From positions 1 through 20,937 of the IMG/VR virus record IMGVR_UViG_3300006928_000132: a stretch of 20,937 bases of DNA. The stretch is one strand, 5' to 3'. Numbering within the stretch: position 1 is the stretch's first letter; the number at the start of each line of letters is the position of its first letter. Below the pieces are notes generated by a model. That model was given only the letters and a program-made list of their open reading frames with translations, searched no databases and was not told where the DNA came from. The stretch is from a virus. Both the position numbers and the translations under genes were made by a program. Positions 7,710 to 14,660 of this stretch are shown here, in pieces.

Positions 7710-7928
7710 ATGAGTTGCAAATGGTGCAATGATACAGGGATACTCATGCGGGTCACTAAGACCCTTCATGGTAAGGACTTCCGTCCAGAGATGTGTAGTT
7801 GTGAAATAGCCTTAATCTATGAAGGGCAATTCGAGGACCGAAAAGTTCTTATACACGATGTACGCGAGGCCGCGCCAGAATCGAGGGACTGCTCTAAGGG
7901 GGGAGTAGAATCGCCCGAGTCGAAATAG
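7710..7928 (+). CDS. Small zinc-finger protein with DnaJ-like Cys motif, 72 aa
   Basis: GGGAG at 7701-7705 sets the start at ATG 7710, one base after the previous stop; longer in-frame readings upstream would overlap that gene. The N-terminus MSCKWCNDTG is a CxxCxxTG motif of the DnaJ zinc-finger type, and a CSC pair follows about 25 residues later, enough for one zinc site. The C-terminal half is polar and probably disordered. A role as an adaptor within the replication block is guesswork. Confidence 0.6.
   Translation: MSCKWCNDTGILMRVTKTLHGKDFRPEMCSCEIALIYEGQFEDRKVLIHDVREAAPESRDCSKGGVESPESK
7898..7905 (+). promoter_or_regulatory. Strong Shine-Dalgarno with no normal start codon after it
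   Basis: GGGGGGAG ends 4 bases before an in-frame ATC at 7910, the same spacing as at 7701-7710. The first conventional start in that frame is TTG at 7940. See the sliding-clamp entry: the reading frame between ATC and TTG encodes what looks like the first strand and helix of a PCNA fold. Confidence 0.5.
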
Positions 7929-7939
7929 GTAAGCCTGCA

Positions 7940-8680
7940 TTGTCATCTTTCCTATCAGGATTTGGTCCGGGTGTGGGGGACCTGAGACTAACAGCGAGGC
8001 AGATGTCCATGTCAGGCACGGTGGCCCTCCCTACTCACCTGCTACACACGACAATTAGTGCTACAGTGCAGGACAGTGGTGAAGTGATTATTGCAGACCT
8101 AGCCAAGGTATTGACATTCATCAAGACCCTACCACAGGATGCACTTATCACCTTATGGCAGCCTAAGAATAGCGCACTGCGTATCCTTTCTGGTAAGACG
8201 GAACTGAAACTACCCACTACAGACTTAGTGCTTTCACACAAGAGTGTGAGCAAGGCATTGGCTTTGGTAGATGACGCAGAGAGGAATCACTGGAAGACAT
8301 GGGCTGGTAAGCCTCTGACATGCTATGCTAAGATACAAGGTGCTGACCTGTTCCAAGTGAAGGGAATGGAGAAAGTCATAGGTAAGGGCACGCCCTTCGA
8401 GATGACCTTCGACCCCGAAGAGAGTCTGCTGGTCTTCAAGGCTGGACATAAGAGCAGTGCTAGCATGAGCACAGCAATTGACATGGAAGACTGTACCATG
8501 GACTTGGATAATGACCCTAGTGTGGGAGCGACATCCCACTATGGTTCATGGCTCCCTCACGTGCTGCAGAGCATGCCAGCAGGCCCAGTAGAACTTTACA
8601 CTGCCAATGATTTCGTCTGCATATTCCGCCATCTCGAGAAGGACCACCTCCTCCTAGTGATGGACAAGAGAGGTGAATGA
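7940..8680 (+). CDS. PCNA-like DNA sliding clamp
   Basis: About 246 residues from TTG 7940, the usual PCNA length. The central part DLAKVLTFIKTLPQDALITLW followed by LRILSGKTELKLPTTD is the strand-helix-strand pattern of a clamp domain, and the last part GPVELYTANDFVCIFRHL matches the final strands, though the typical Ala-Pro-Arg ending is not seen. A clamp would tether the polymerase encoded 100 bases downstream. The start is uncertain: the frame is open upstream to 7898, and residues encoded from ATC 7910 (IARVEIGKPALSSFLSGFG) supply the first strand and helix that every PCNA needs, while TTG 7940 would cut that strand off. A strong ribosome-binding site precedes ATC 7910. I give the TTG as the first conventional start but think translation begins upstream. 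Confidence 0.7.
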   Translation: MSSFLSGFGPGVGDLRLTARQMSMSGTVALPTHLLHTTISATVQDSGEVIIADLAKVLTFIKTLPQDALITLWQPKNSALRILSGKTELKLPTTDLVLSHKSVSKALALVDDAERNHWKTWAGKPLTCYAKIQGADLFQVKGMEKVIGKGTPFEMTFDPEESLLVFKAGHKSSASMSTAIDMEDCTMDLDNDPSVGATSHYGSWLPHVLQSMPAGPVELYTANDFVCIFRHLEKDHLLLVMDKRGE

Positions 8681-8797
8681 ATGGAACGACTGGTCAAATG
8701 CTTCTGCGGATGGCAGGGCTATAGCGACAGAGAAAGTCAATGCCCTGCATGCAACAGACCATTGAGTATCATCAAGTGTGAGGGGTGCGGTGAATGA
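8681..8797 (+). CDS. Small zinc-ribbon protein, 38 aa
   Basis: ATG follows directly on the clamp stop, and its own TGA overlaps the polymerase ATG (ATGA). The peptide has three Cys pairs: CFC (7-9), CPAC (21-24) and CEGC (33-36), so almost the whole chain is a zinc ribbon or rubredoxin-like knuckle. Being wedged between clamp and polymerase genes suggests a replisome accessory peptide, but that is inference. Too short for many gene finders; coupling on both sides supports it. Confidence 0.6.
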   Translation: MERLVKCFCGWQGYSDRESQCPACNRPLSIIKCEGCGE

Positions 8798-11130
8798 TAG
8801 TAGACGAGTATTACTCTAATGGTGAGACTCCCATACTCTACACGCGATACAGAGATGAGGAAGGCAACCTCGTAGAGGACAGCATCAAAGGGTACAAGCC
8901 TTACTTCTGGATACCTGCCAACGTAGGTGAGTTCAGAAAGCGTAGACTACTCGCCAGATATCCGGGCACTGTCATCACAGATGACACTGCAGTAGGATTG
9001 GATGGCACTCCTCTCATCAAGGTAGAGACAGACTCCCCCTTCGATATCATGAGCATGAGGCAGGAGTTCGACCGAACCTACGAGGCTGACCTTAGATTCA
9101 CAGACAGGTGGTTGATAGACAACGTACCTGTCATGCCAGAGTGGAAGCCACGCAAGTGGTGGTTCGACATAGAGTGTGATACTGGTGACACTCCCTTCAC
9201 TACCGTCATCGCTGTCATAGACAGCGACCTAGACACACCAGTGGTATTCGCGTGGGCAGACGAGCGAACCAACTGCTCTTACTTCAAGAGTGGGATTGGA
9301 GGACGACTTTACTCTTACACTCGCACTGTGCGAGACATTGACTACAGTCTACGTATCTATCGTAGTGAGAGTGCTTTGCATGAGGCATTCGTTGAGTTCC
9401 TACAGGAGCGTGACCCTGACATGATGATAGCACACGCAGGCTCCTTCTTCGACATCCCTCATCTGTTGCAAAGGATACCTAACCCACAAAGGCTCAGCCC
9501 CGTGGGACAGATACGCAAGATGAAGAGGGGCAAGGACCGCTACGACCCCACTGACCAGCCCATAGTAGGGCGCTGGCAGTTCGACACAGCAGCACAGGCT
9601 GCTAGTGGTACAGGATTCGAGCGTGTCTGGAAGGACAGTGGTGGTGGACAACTACCCTCCCTCAAACTCAACGACATCGCTGAGACTGTAGGGTTGGGGT
9701 CCAAACTAACTGAGGAAATAGAGGGGATGGACGTTCACAATGGATGGTATGAGTACTGGGATGACTTCGTAGACTACTGCCTCCTAGACACTCACCTACT
9801 CAGAGGGATAGACGAGGCACGGAACGTGACTGACTTCTACATTCAGATGGTCAGACTCTGCGGTGTCTCTCTCCCATCAGCATGCAACGTCACTAACTTC
9901 GCTCGTGGTCTACTATCACGCAGGACCGACAAGAAAGCACCCACTCGCTTCAAGGCTGGAGAGATTGAGAAACTCAAAGGGGCTGAGGTTGGTCTCAACT
10001 GTGTCACTGGACTCCATGAGGGGGTAGCAGTGATAGACTACAAGGGGTTGTACCCCTCACTAATCCTAGGAAACACCCTCTCCTACGAGACCCAGCGAGA
10101 CGGACCGGGCGAGAATATCATCCAGTTAGAGAATGGTTCCTACTGGGACCAGTCAGAACAAGGACTGCTACCATCTGTTGTGGAGTATCTCTTCGATTAC
10201 CGTTCCACATGCAAGCAACGCATGCGTGAGGCCACTACGCCAGAAGAGCGAGCGGCTTGGAACACCACACAGATGGCAGTAAAGCGCGTCATGGCCTCAC
10301 TATATGGTATGTGCGCACACATAGGTTATGGATGGGCTGATGCAGACATCGCTCACACTATCACACAGGAAGGTAGACGGTGCATCAGACTACTAGATAG
10401 TGTGGCTACCACTTACGGTTTCGAGTGTCTCTATGGTCATACAGATTCAGCATTCGTCAAGGTACCCACTGTAGAAGACGCCCACGCTCTAGCAGAACGC
10501 ATCACAGTAGCAGTGCAAAATGACACCGGAAATAAGATGCTCTTCGCAGAACTTGAAGTATGGATGCCTTACTGGTTGCTTACAAAGAAGAACAGATATG
10601 TCGGCAAGGTGGCTTGGCCTGAGGAAGACCAAGGGAAACTCAAAGTGGCTGGCTTCGGCATGAAAGCATCCAACACAGCCCCACTCTCCAAGAAGATACA
10701 GAAGGGGGTCTTCGAGTTGATATGTGACGGTGCTGATGAACACACAGTAGAGGAATTCGTATTACCTATCGCTATGGACGTCAGGAATGGTGAGATACCA
10801 CTAGCCGATGTGTCAATGAAGACTCGCTTAGGTATGCACCTGAAAGAATACAAAGTACTGAGCGGTGCATCGAAAGCAGCAGTGGCATACAATGAGAACA
10901 ACCACGAGAAATTCGGGAAGGGTGACTCAGTACCTTGGACTTACATTAAGGAGTCACCCGGTATCATCGCCTTCCGCAATCCAGAGGATTTGGAGGGCTA
11001 CACCTTAGATTCCGATACAATTCTAAAGAAAATGTTAAAGACCAAATTGGACAGTATCTATTCTACCCTATCTTGGGACCTCGAAAGAGCACTAGGTGCT
11101 CCGAGCCCCAAGACCTATGGGTGGTGGTGA
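8794..11130 (+). CDS. polB: Family B DNA polymerase with 3'-5' proofreading domain
   Basis: Replicative polymerase, 778 residues, archaeal/viral size. Exonuclease motifs: Exo I WWFDIE (Asp125, Glu127), Exo II FFDIPHL (Asp220), Exo III YCLLD (Tyr328, Asp332), all catalytic residues present, so proofreading should work. Polymerase motifs: A VIDYKGLYPSLI (Asp415), B KRVMASLYG (Lys497, Tyr504, Gly505), C YGHTDSAF (His549, Asp551), and the TKKNRY motif near 597. Two departures from consensus: the first Asp of the DTD triad in motif C is His, and the Asn of motif B NSxYG is Ala. The metal-binding second Asp is kept, so activity is expected. I see no PIP box at the C-terminus (ends KTYGWW); one occurs in the tiny frame just downstream. 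Confidence 0.96.
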   Translation: MIVDEYYSNGETPILYTRYRDEEGNLVEDSIKGYKPYFWIPANVGEFRKRRLLARYPGTVITDDTAVGLDGTPLIKVETDSPFDIMSMRQEFDRTYEADLRFTDRWLIDNVPVMPEWKPRKWWFDIECDTGDTPFTTVIAVIDSDLDTPVVFAWADERTNCSYFKSGIGGRLYSYTRTVRDIDYSLRIYRSESALHEAFVEFLQERDPDMMIAHAGSFFDIPHLLQRIPNPQRLSPVGQIRKMKRGKDRYDPTDQPIVGRWQFDTAAQAASGTGFERVWKDSGGGQLPSLKLNDIAETVGLGSKLTEEIEGMDVHNGWYEYWDDFVDYCLLDTHLLRGIDEARNVTDFYIQMVRLCGVSLPSACNVTNFARGLLSRRTDKKAPTRFKAGEIEKLKGAEVGLNCVTGLHEGVAVIDYKGLYPSLILGNTLSYETQRDGPGENIIQLENGSYWDQSEQGLLPSVVEYLFDYRSTCKQRMREATTPEERAAWNTTQMAVKRVMASLYGMCAHIGYGWADADIAHTITQEGRRCIRLLDSVATTYGFECLYGHTDSAFVKVPTVEDAHALAERITVAVQNDTGNKMLFAELEVWMPYWLLTKKNRYVGKVAWPEEDQGKLKVAGFGMKASNTAPLSKKIQKGVFELICDGADEHTVEEFVLPIAMDVRNGEIPLADVSMKTRLGMHLKEYKVLSGASKAAVAYNENNHEKFGKGDSVPWTYIKESPGIIAFRNPEDLEGYTLDSDTILKKMLKTKLDSIYSTLSWDLERALGAPSPKTYGWW

Positions 11131-11134
11131 TAAA

Positions 11135-11245
11135 ATGGAAGAAGAACAGCGATACAGACAAACGAAGATATGGGAATGGATTCCCACTGGAATGAGACAA
11201 ACCACCTTGGAGGAGTTCGGTGTCAGAAGAACAAATACCAACTGA
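11135..11245 (+). CDS. Microprotein with PCNA-interacting (PIP-box) motif, 36 aa
   Basis: ATG lies 4 bases after the polymerase stop. The 36-residue frame starts MEEEQRYRQTKIWEW and contains RQTTLEEFG (residues 21-29), which matches the archaeal PIP-box pattern QxxLxxF. PIP boxes are the short peptides by which polymerase, clamp loader, FEN1 and others bind the sliding clamp, and in archaeal PolB they usually sit at the C-terminus, where this polymerase has none. The frame overlaps the next gene by 26 bases. Possible reading: a detached clamp-binding tail of the polymerase, or a clamp inhibitor. The motif is seen in the sequence; translation and binding are inferred. The second aromatic of the full QxxLxxFF consensus is Gly. 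Confidence 0.45.
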   Translation: MEEEQRYRQTKIWEWIPTGMRQTTLEEFGVRRTNTN

Positions 11246-11501
11246 CTCTGTGCTTTGGCGCGTAGCGCACCTCCTTCGTGAGAAGAATGAGAAGTATGGT
11301 GACAGTGCACTCAATCCTATGAGAGTATTCTACAAGGGTGGGGAAGATGCTGCGGATATGATTAGGATACGAATAGACGATAAGATATCTCGTCTGGCTC
11401 GTGGTAGTGAGGGTATCGAGAGTGACCTTGACATCTACCATGACCTCATAGGCTATCTAGCCTTGCTAATTGTAGCAATTGAAAGCAAGGGTGAGGAATG
11501 A
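11220..11501 (+). CDS. DUF1599/MazG-like small helical protein, 93 aa
   Basis: GTG start at 11220, supported by GGAGGAG at ~11209-11215. The pattern EKYGDSALNPMRVF, then MIRIRIDDKISRL and DIYHDLIGYLALLI is that of the small all-alpha proteins annotated as DUF1599 or nucleotide-modification-associated domain 1, related to the MazG/dUTPase-like pyrophosphatase fold. In phages these occur near nucleotide metabolism and replication genes and may bind or clean up nucleotides. The acidic residues of IDDK and HDL would coordinate metal. Activity is not established for the family as I know it. Ends with a 4-base overlap to the next gene. Confidence 0.65.
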   Translation: MSEEQIPTDSVLWRVAHLLREKNEKYGDSALNPMRVFYKGGEDAADMIRIRIDDKISRLARGSEGIESDLDIYHDLIGYLALLIVAIESKGEE

Positions 11502-12436
11502 TGGGTCTGACTCTGGTCTACGATGACCAGTCCTCCTATGCTTGGACGCCTGAGATGGGTGACGAGGACATCGTAATCAGAGTGAGCAAGTCCACACTCA
11601 CTGCCAGTAAGTGGTGCCCTCAACAACTCTGGTTGTCCAAGACTCATGAAGTACCACAAGTACAGCATGACTACCTAGTGATAGGTGATGATGTCCATCA
11701 GAGCATGGAAGCATTCTATCACAACATAGAACTTGACTCTATTACCTCATTGAAGAAGGCAGCAGAAGAAGGCAAGGACCGCTTGGTGATGGACCAACTC
11801 AAGACATGGCTCCCGAGCCGTGATGAGGTCATAGACATGAGAAGGGATGCTTCTAAGGATGAGCCCTTCTACGAGAGAGAGTATGACCACAACATTACAT
11901 GGCTTCTTCGGAATGAGATACTCAGGCTGGCACACACCAAGCCCGAACATTTCTTACCTGTTGCAAACGAGGTGAAACTATCACCCGTTACTAAGTTCCA
12001 TCTAGACGATGGGATTGTCAAGGTGAGACTAGTTGGTATCATCGACCGAGTCTTCAGTGATGGTGACCGTGGACTAGCCCTGATGGAATTGAAAACAGGG
12101 AAGTGGCATCCAAGGAAACTGTCTGCCATGAGAATGGAAATGGCATACTACAAGATGCTCATCGAACTATCAGACCATGAGACTCTGACAGAGGCCGGGC
12201 TGATAGACCCAAACCCCGGTGGGCATACCTCTGACGTCACTCATTGGGGATGGCGATACAGTGCAGCAGACAGGCTAGACTACGAGCCTGTGAAGAGGGT
12301 GAGTGAGCGTGCTATGGAAAACTCACTGAATAAACTACTGCGTATGTACGTAGACCAAGAATTCCCCCTTACCAAGGATGACTTCAAGTGCTCCTACTGT
12401 GACTACATGGACCTGTGTCCTAAATACAAGACGTGA
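11498..12436 (+). CDS. Cas4/RecB-type PD-(D/E)XK nuclease with Fe-S cysteines
   Basis: 312 residues (ATG at 11498 overlapping the stop before it, or ATG 11501, which fits GTGAGG better). His67 in GDDVHQSMEAF, Asp183 in GIIDRVF, and Glu197/Lys199 in LMELKTGK are the catalytic H-D-ExK set of RecB-family exonucleases; MAYYKML resembles the QxxxY helix. Cys40 plus Cys298, Cys301 and Cys307 (CSYCDYMDLC) match the four cysteines that hold a [4Fe-4S] cluster in Cas4 and AddB. Such nucleases resect DNA ends. No Cas1 or CRISPR array is present, so this is a replication/recombination enzyme as in other viruses, probably acting with the Sak4-like ATPase and the ERCC4 nuclease. Confidence 0.88.
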   Translation: MMGLTLVYDDQSSYAWTPEMGDEDIVIRVSKSTLTASKWCPQQLWLSKTHEVPQVQHDYLVIGDDVHQSMEAFYHNIELDSITSLKKAAEEGKDRLVMDQLKTWLPSRDEVIDMRRDASKDEPFYEREYDHNITWLLRNEILRLAHTKPEHFLPVANEVKLSPVTKFHLDDGIVKVRLVGIIDRVFSDGDRGLALMELKTGKWHPRKLSAMRMEMAYYKMLIELSDHETLTEAGLIDPNPGGHTSDVTHWGWRYSAADRLDYEPVKRVSERAMENSLNKLLRMYVDQEFPLTKDDFKCSYCDYMDLCPKYKT

Positions 12437-12440
12437 TACC

Positions 12441-12566
12441 ATGGATGAGTTAGAGCATTGGAGTCAGGCACACTTCGCAGAGTTAGCATTCTGGAGGACG
12501 ATAGCAGCAGGTATCAACATCTTCTTGTCCTCACTGATAGCACTGAAAATATTCGAGGTGATATGA
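12441..12566 (+). CDS. Small single-helix membrane protein, 41 aa
   Basis: ATG 12441 lies 4 bases after the nuclease stop; a longer reading from 12378 would lie inside that gene and is unlikely. An acidic N-terminus (MDELEHWSQ) is followed by a hydrophobic helix (residues ~18-41, IAAGINIFLSSLIALKIFEVI) that runs to the end. This is a typical one-pass viral microprotein; no family recognised. Its TGA overlaps the next ATG. Confidence 0.45.
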   Translation: MDELEHWSQAHFAELAFWRTIAAGINIFLSSLIALKIFEVI

Positions 12567-12832
12567 TGTTGATAGATAAGGATTCCATGAAGCGACACGC
12601 TAAATTAGAAGCGTACCGCTTACTCTTACAAGAGGCACTACGAGTAGAGTTCAACAGTTATAATATCTACATCCACTTTGGTAGTGTGCCTGAGGGGAGT
12701 GTAGTGGACCCCATACCTATAGACCAGTACCTAGACATCTGTGTACCTGCAGAATACATGAGTGCCGAGACAATACTACTAGTCTATGAGAAATGCAGAG
12801 ATGCATTGAATGAATTCAAATGGGGGCAATAA
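12563..12832 (+). CDS. Hypothetical protein, 89 aa
   Basis: GAGGTGA at ~12555-12561 and the ATGA overlap point to ATG 12563 (or the next codon, ATG 12566). An in-frame ATG at 12458 would overlap the membrane protein almost completely and is rejected. The protein opens with a charged helix (KRHAKLEAYRLLLQEALRVE), then has short strands (NIYIHFGSV, YLDICVP) and ends with a helix (ETILLVYEKCRDALNEF). No known motif recognised. It sits directly before the primase gene, which begins within 3 bases of its end. Confidence 0.55.
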   Translation: MMLIDKDSMKRHAKLEAYRLLLQEALRVEFNSYNIYIHFGSVPEGSVVDPIPIDQYLDICVPAEYMSAETILLVYEKCRDALNEFKWGQ

Positions 12833-12834
12833 GC

Positions 12835-13905
12835 ATGAAGATAATAGAGTTCGACTTCCCTAGAGAGGCTGGTCTATTCCGTAAGGTTGTTCACACACCC
12901 ATGGAACTCGAGACATACTGGGGCTCACTACGTAACAGCCAGTGTGCGTACACTAGTGTGTATGGATTCCGTGCTGTGAAACCTAGTGGTAAGCGGGGTG
13001 AGTACAACACTGCTATTGTCAGGCATTTCGTCCTTGACTTCGATAAGAAAGCAAGGAAGGGTGGGATAGTCTTCGATGTGAGTGGTGACCAAGTCCTGAA
13101 CCAAGTCCGAAGAGCACACCAGATGCTCATGGACAAGGACGTACACCACGCAGTGTGGTTCAGCGGTAATGGGTTTCACATCTGGGTCAAACTCTCCAAG
13201 ACGCACCGCCCTTCCACAGGCAGTGAGGTATCTCTCATCAAAGCAGCAGGGAAGAAGGTCATCAATGGATGGAAGGAAGCACTAGACCTGACATGCATGG
13301 ACCCGACAGTGCCCTTCGACATGGCACGCCTCATCCGTATCCCCAATTCCTACAATGCCAAGCAGCACGTGGGTCGATGGAGCATCCCATTGAAGAGTGA
13401 GGAATTGCTAGAGTGGTCTTGGGATGACATTTGTGAGCGAGCAGAGCGGCACCGCCGAGGTCAGTTCATGTATGGTGTCAATGGGGTAGACCTACCGATA
13501 GAACAGGTCAAGAACACACGCTTCGCATCTTCAGGCCCTGCTGTGCAGTTCGACACAGTAGAGATGAATGGTATCAAAATCCTCCCTTGTCTAGTGGAAG
13601 CAGCCTGTCAAGTCGGCAGCAACCCACCTCACGATGCACGGAAGTCCCTAGTTATCTACCTTGCAGCAAGGCTAAGGAACTTTTTACCCGTAGAGCGAAC
13701 AACATCAGACTCCAGAGAAGAGCACGCTGCTATGATATCCAATTACATTCACACCCTGCAGTGGGCAGACTACGATGAGGGGGTGACCAAGTACCATGTG
13801 AGTACCATTGTCAATGGTGGGTATCACCAGCACTGTGCCTCCTTAGAACAAGGTGGGCTATGCTTAGGTCGCTGTCAGTTATGGGATGGGACGGGTTCAC
13901 TATGA
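12835..13905 (+). CDS. Archaeo-eukaryotic primase, PriS catalytic domain fused to a PriL-type Fe-S domain
   Basis: Makes primers for the viral polymerase. ATG 12835 (MKIIEFDF) is preferred over 12820 because GGGGGC lies 8-9 bases upstream and the earlier ATG is inside the previous gene. In 12835 numbering: FVLDFDKK (Asp68, Asp70) is the metal-binding motif I; WFSGNGFHIW (~107-117) is motif II with the conserved His115; RIPNSYNAK (~168-176) is motif III. The C-terminal third has ILPCLVEAA (Cys252), HQHCASL (Cys334), GLC (Cys343) and GRC (Cys347), the four-cysteine pattern that holds the [4Fe-4S] cluster in the large subunit PriL. So both primase subunits appear fused and reduced into 356 residues. 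Similar fusions are known in small-genome archaea such as Nanoarchaeum. Confidence 0.85.
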   Translation: MKIIEFDFPREAGLFRKVVHTPMELETYWGSLRNSQCAYTSVYGFRAVKPSGKRGEYNTAIVRHFVLDFDKKARKGGIVFDVSGDQVLNQVRRAHQMLMDKDVHHAVWFSGNGFHIWVKLSKTHRPSTGSEVSLIKAAGKKVINGWKEALDLTCMDPTVPFDMARLIRIPNSYNAKQHVGRWSIPLKSEELLEWSWDDICERAERHRRGQFMYGVNGVDLPIEQVKNTRFASSGPAVQFDTVEMNGIKILPCLVEAACQVGSNPPHDARKSLVIYLAARLRNFLPVERTTSDSREEHAAMISNYIHTLQWADYDEGVTKYHVSTIVNGGYHQHCASLEQGGLCLGRCQLWDGTGSL

Positions 13906-14594
13906 AAGCACTCATCATCGATAGTAATGAGAGGGGGCCTCTGCCTGAGGCTGTGCTTCGACGAGCAATGAAGAAGAAACCAGCCGTTGGTGTCAGTAGA
14001 GAGGCTTTGGTGATTGGTGATTACTTATGTGGACAGTGGCACTTAGAAGCGAAGACTGTCTCGGACTTCTTGGAGTCGTTGCGAAGTGGCCATCTCATGC
14101 GACAACTCGATAACCTCGACGCCAATGCTCCGCAGTTTGGTGTGGTCGTATGGGGTGAGGTGGGGGATTACGTTAAACAAGTGCAACTTCGCGGCGGCTC
14201 CACCAATTTCAGTGCTGCAACAAAGCAGATAGCAGGTGGCTTGGCTAGGATAGCCGCAGACTTTGGTTGCCTAGTCTACAGAGCACCGAACCTCATGGAA
14301 GCGTCTCACTTCATCGTAGGACTACACGAGAAGACCTACAAGGGGGCCAGCAGACACGGAGCGCAAGCAGTGAGGCGTGTGTCAAGCAATGATGTGAGAG
14401 TAGACATGCTTCGTACTATCCCCGGCATCGGTGATGAGATGGTCGACAACATCCTCAGTGCGTGTGGTAGCATCGAAGAAGCATCCTGCGGTGACTGTCT
14501 ACGAGATGTGAAGCGGATGGGAAAGGTCCTACGGGGACGAGTCTTGGAGGCCCTCAGAAGCGAGCACCCAGTGTTGGTTGACCGACGTTCTTGA
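13902..14594 (+). CDS. ERCC4-type (XPF/Hef-like) structure-specific nuclease with helix-hairpin-helix
   Basis: ATG 13902 overlaps the primase stop as ATGA; a start at 13860 would be inside the primase. Residues ~5-11 (IIDSNERG), then GDYLCGQWHLEAKTVSDF (~39-56) correspond to the GDx...ERKxxxD active site of XPF/Mus81 nucleases, here with EAK instead of ERK. LRSGHLMRQLDNL and the later GGLARIAADFG complete the nuclease fold. TIPGIGDEMVDNIL (~184-197) is a helix-hairpin-helix that grips branched DNA. 230 residues, no helicase domain. Expected role: cutting forks, flaps or recombination intermediates. It is the last gene of the 4540-14594 block. Confidence 0.87.
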   Translation: MKALIIDSNERGPLPEAVLRRAMKKKPAVGVSREALVIGDYLCGQWHLEAKTVSDFLESLRSGHLMRQLDNLDANAPQFGVVVWGEVGDYVKQVQLRGGSTNFSAATKQIAGGLARIAADFGCLVYRAPNLMEASHFIVGLHEKTYKGASRHGAQAVRRVSSNDVRVDMLRTIPGIGDEMVDNILSACGSIEEASCGDCLRDVKRMGKVLRGRVLEALRSEHPVLVDRRS

Positions 14595-14625
14595 GATTAT
14601 TACATTATTCCTTTCTAACAATATA

Positions 14626-14660
14626 GGTTAATTTATAGGCCGCCGCCATTTCGGGAGGGT
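14626..14660 (+). promoter_or_regulatory. Archaeal TATA-type promoter before the helicase-like gene
   Basis: TTTATAGGC at 14632-14640 lies 29 bases upstream of ATG 14661 in the 66-base gap after the ERCC4 gene. The core is nearly identical to that at 4508 and the spacing is similar, so a short-leader or leaderless transcript is expected. Unlike at 4508, a GGGAGGG stretch (14653-14659) sits right before the ATG and could act as a ribosome-binding site on read-through mRNA. Confidence 0.6.

Noticed and set aside
11498-12436. Cas4-like nuclease as a sign of a CRISPR system
   Set aside because: No repeat-spacer array and no Cas1 or Cas2 motif was seen on either strand; Fe-S RecB-type nucleases are common in viruses.
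12458-12562. Long start of the 89-aa gene at 12458
   Set aside because: It would overlap the membrane protein gene almost fully; the ATG at 12563 has a ribosome-binding site and stop overlap.
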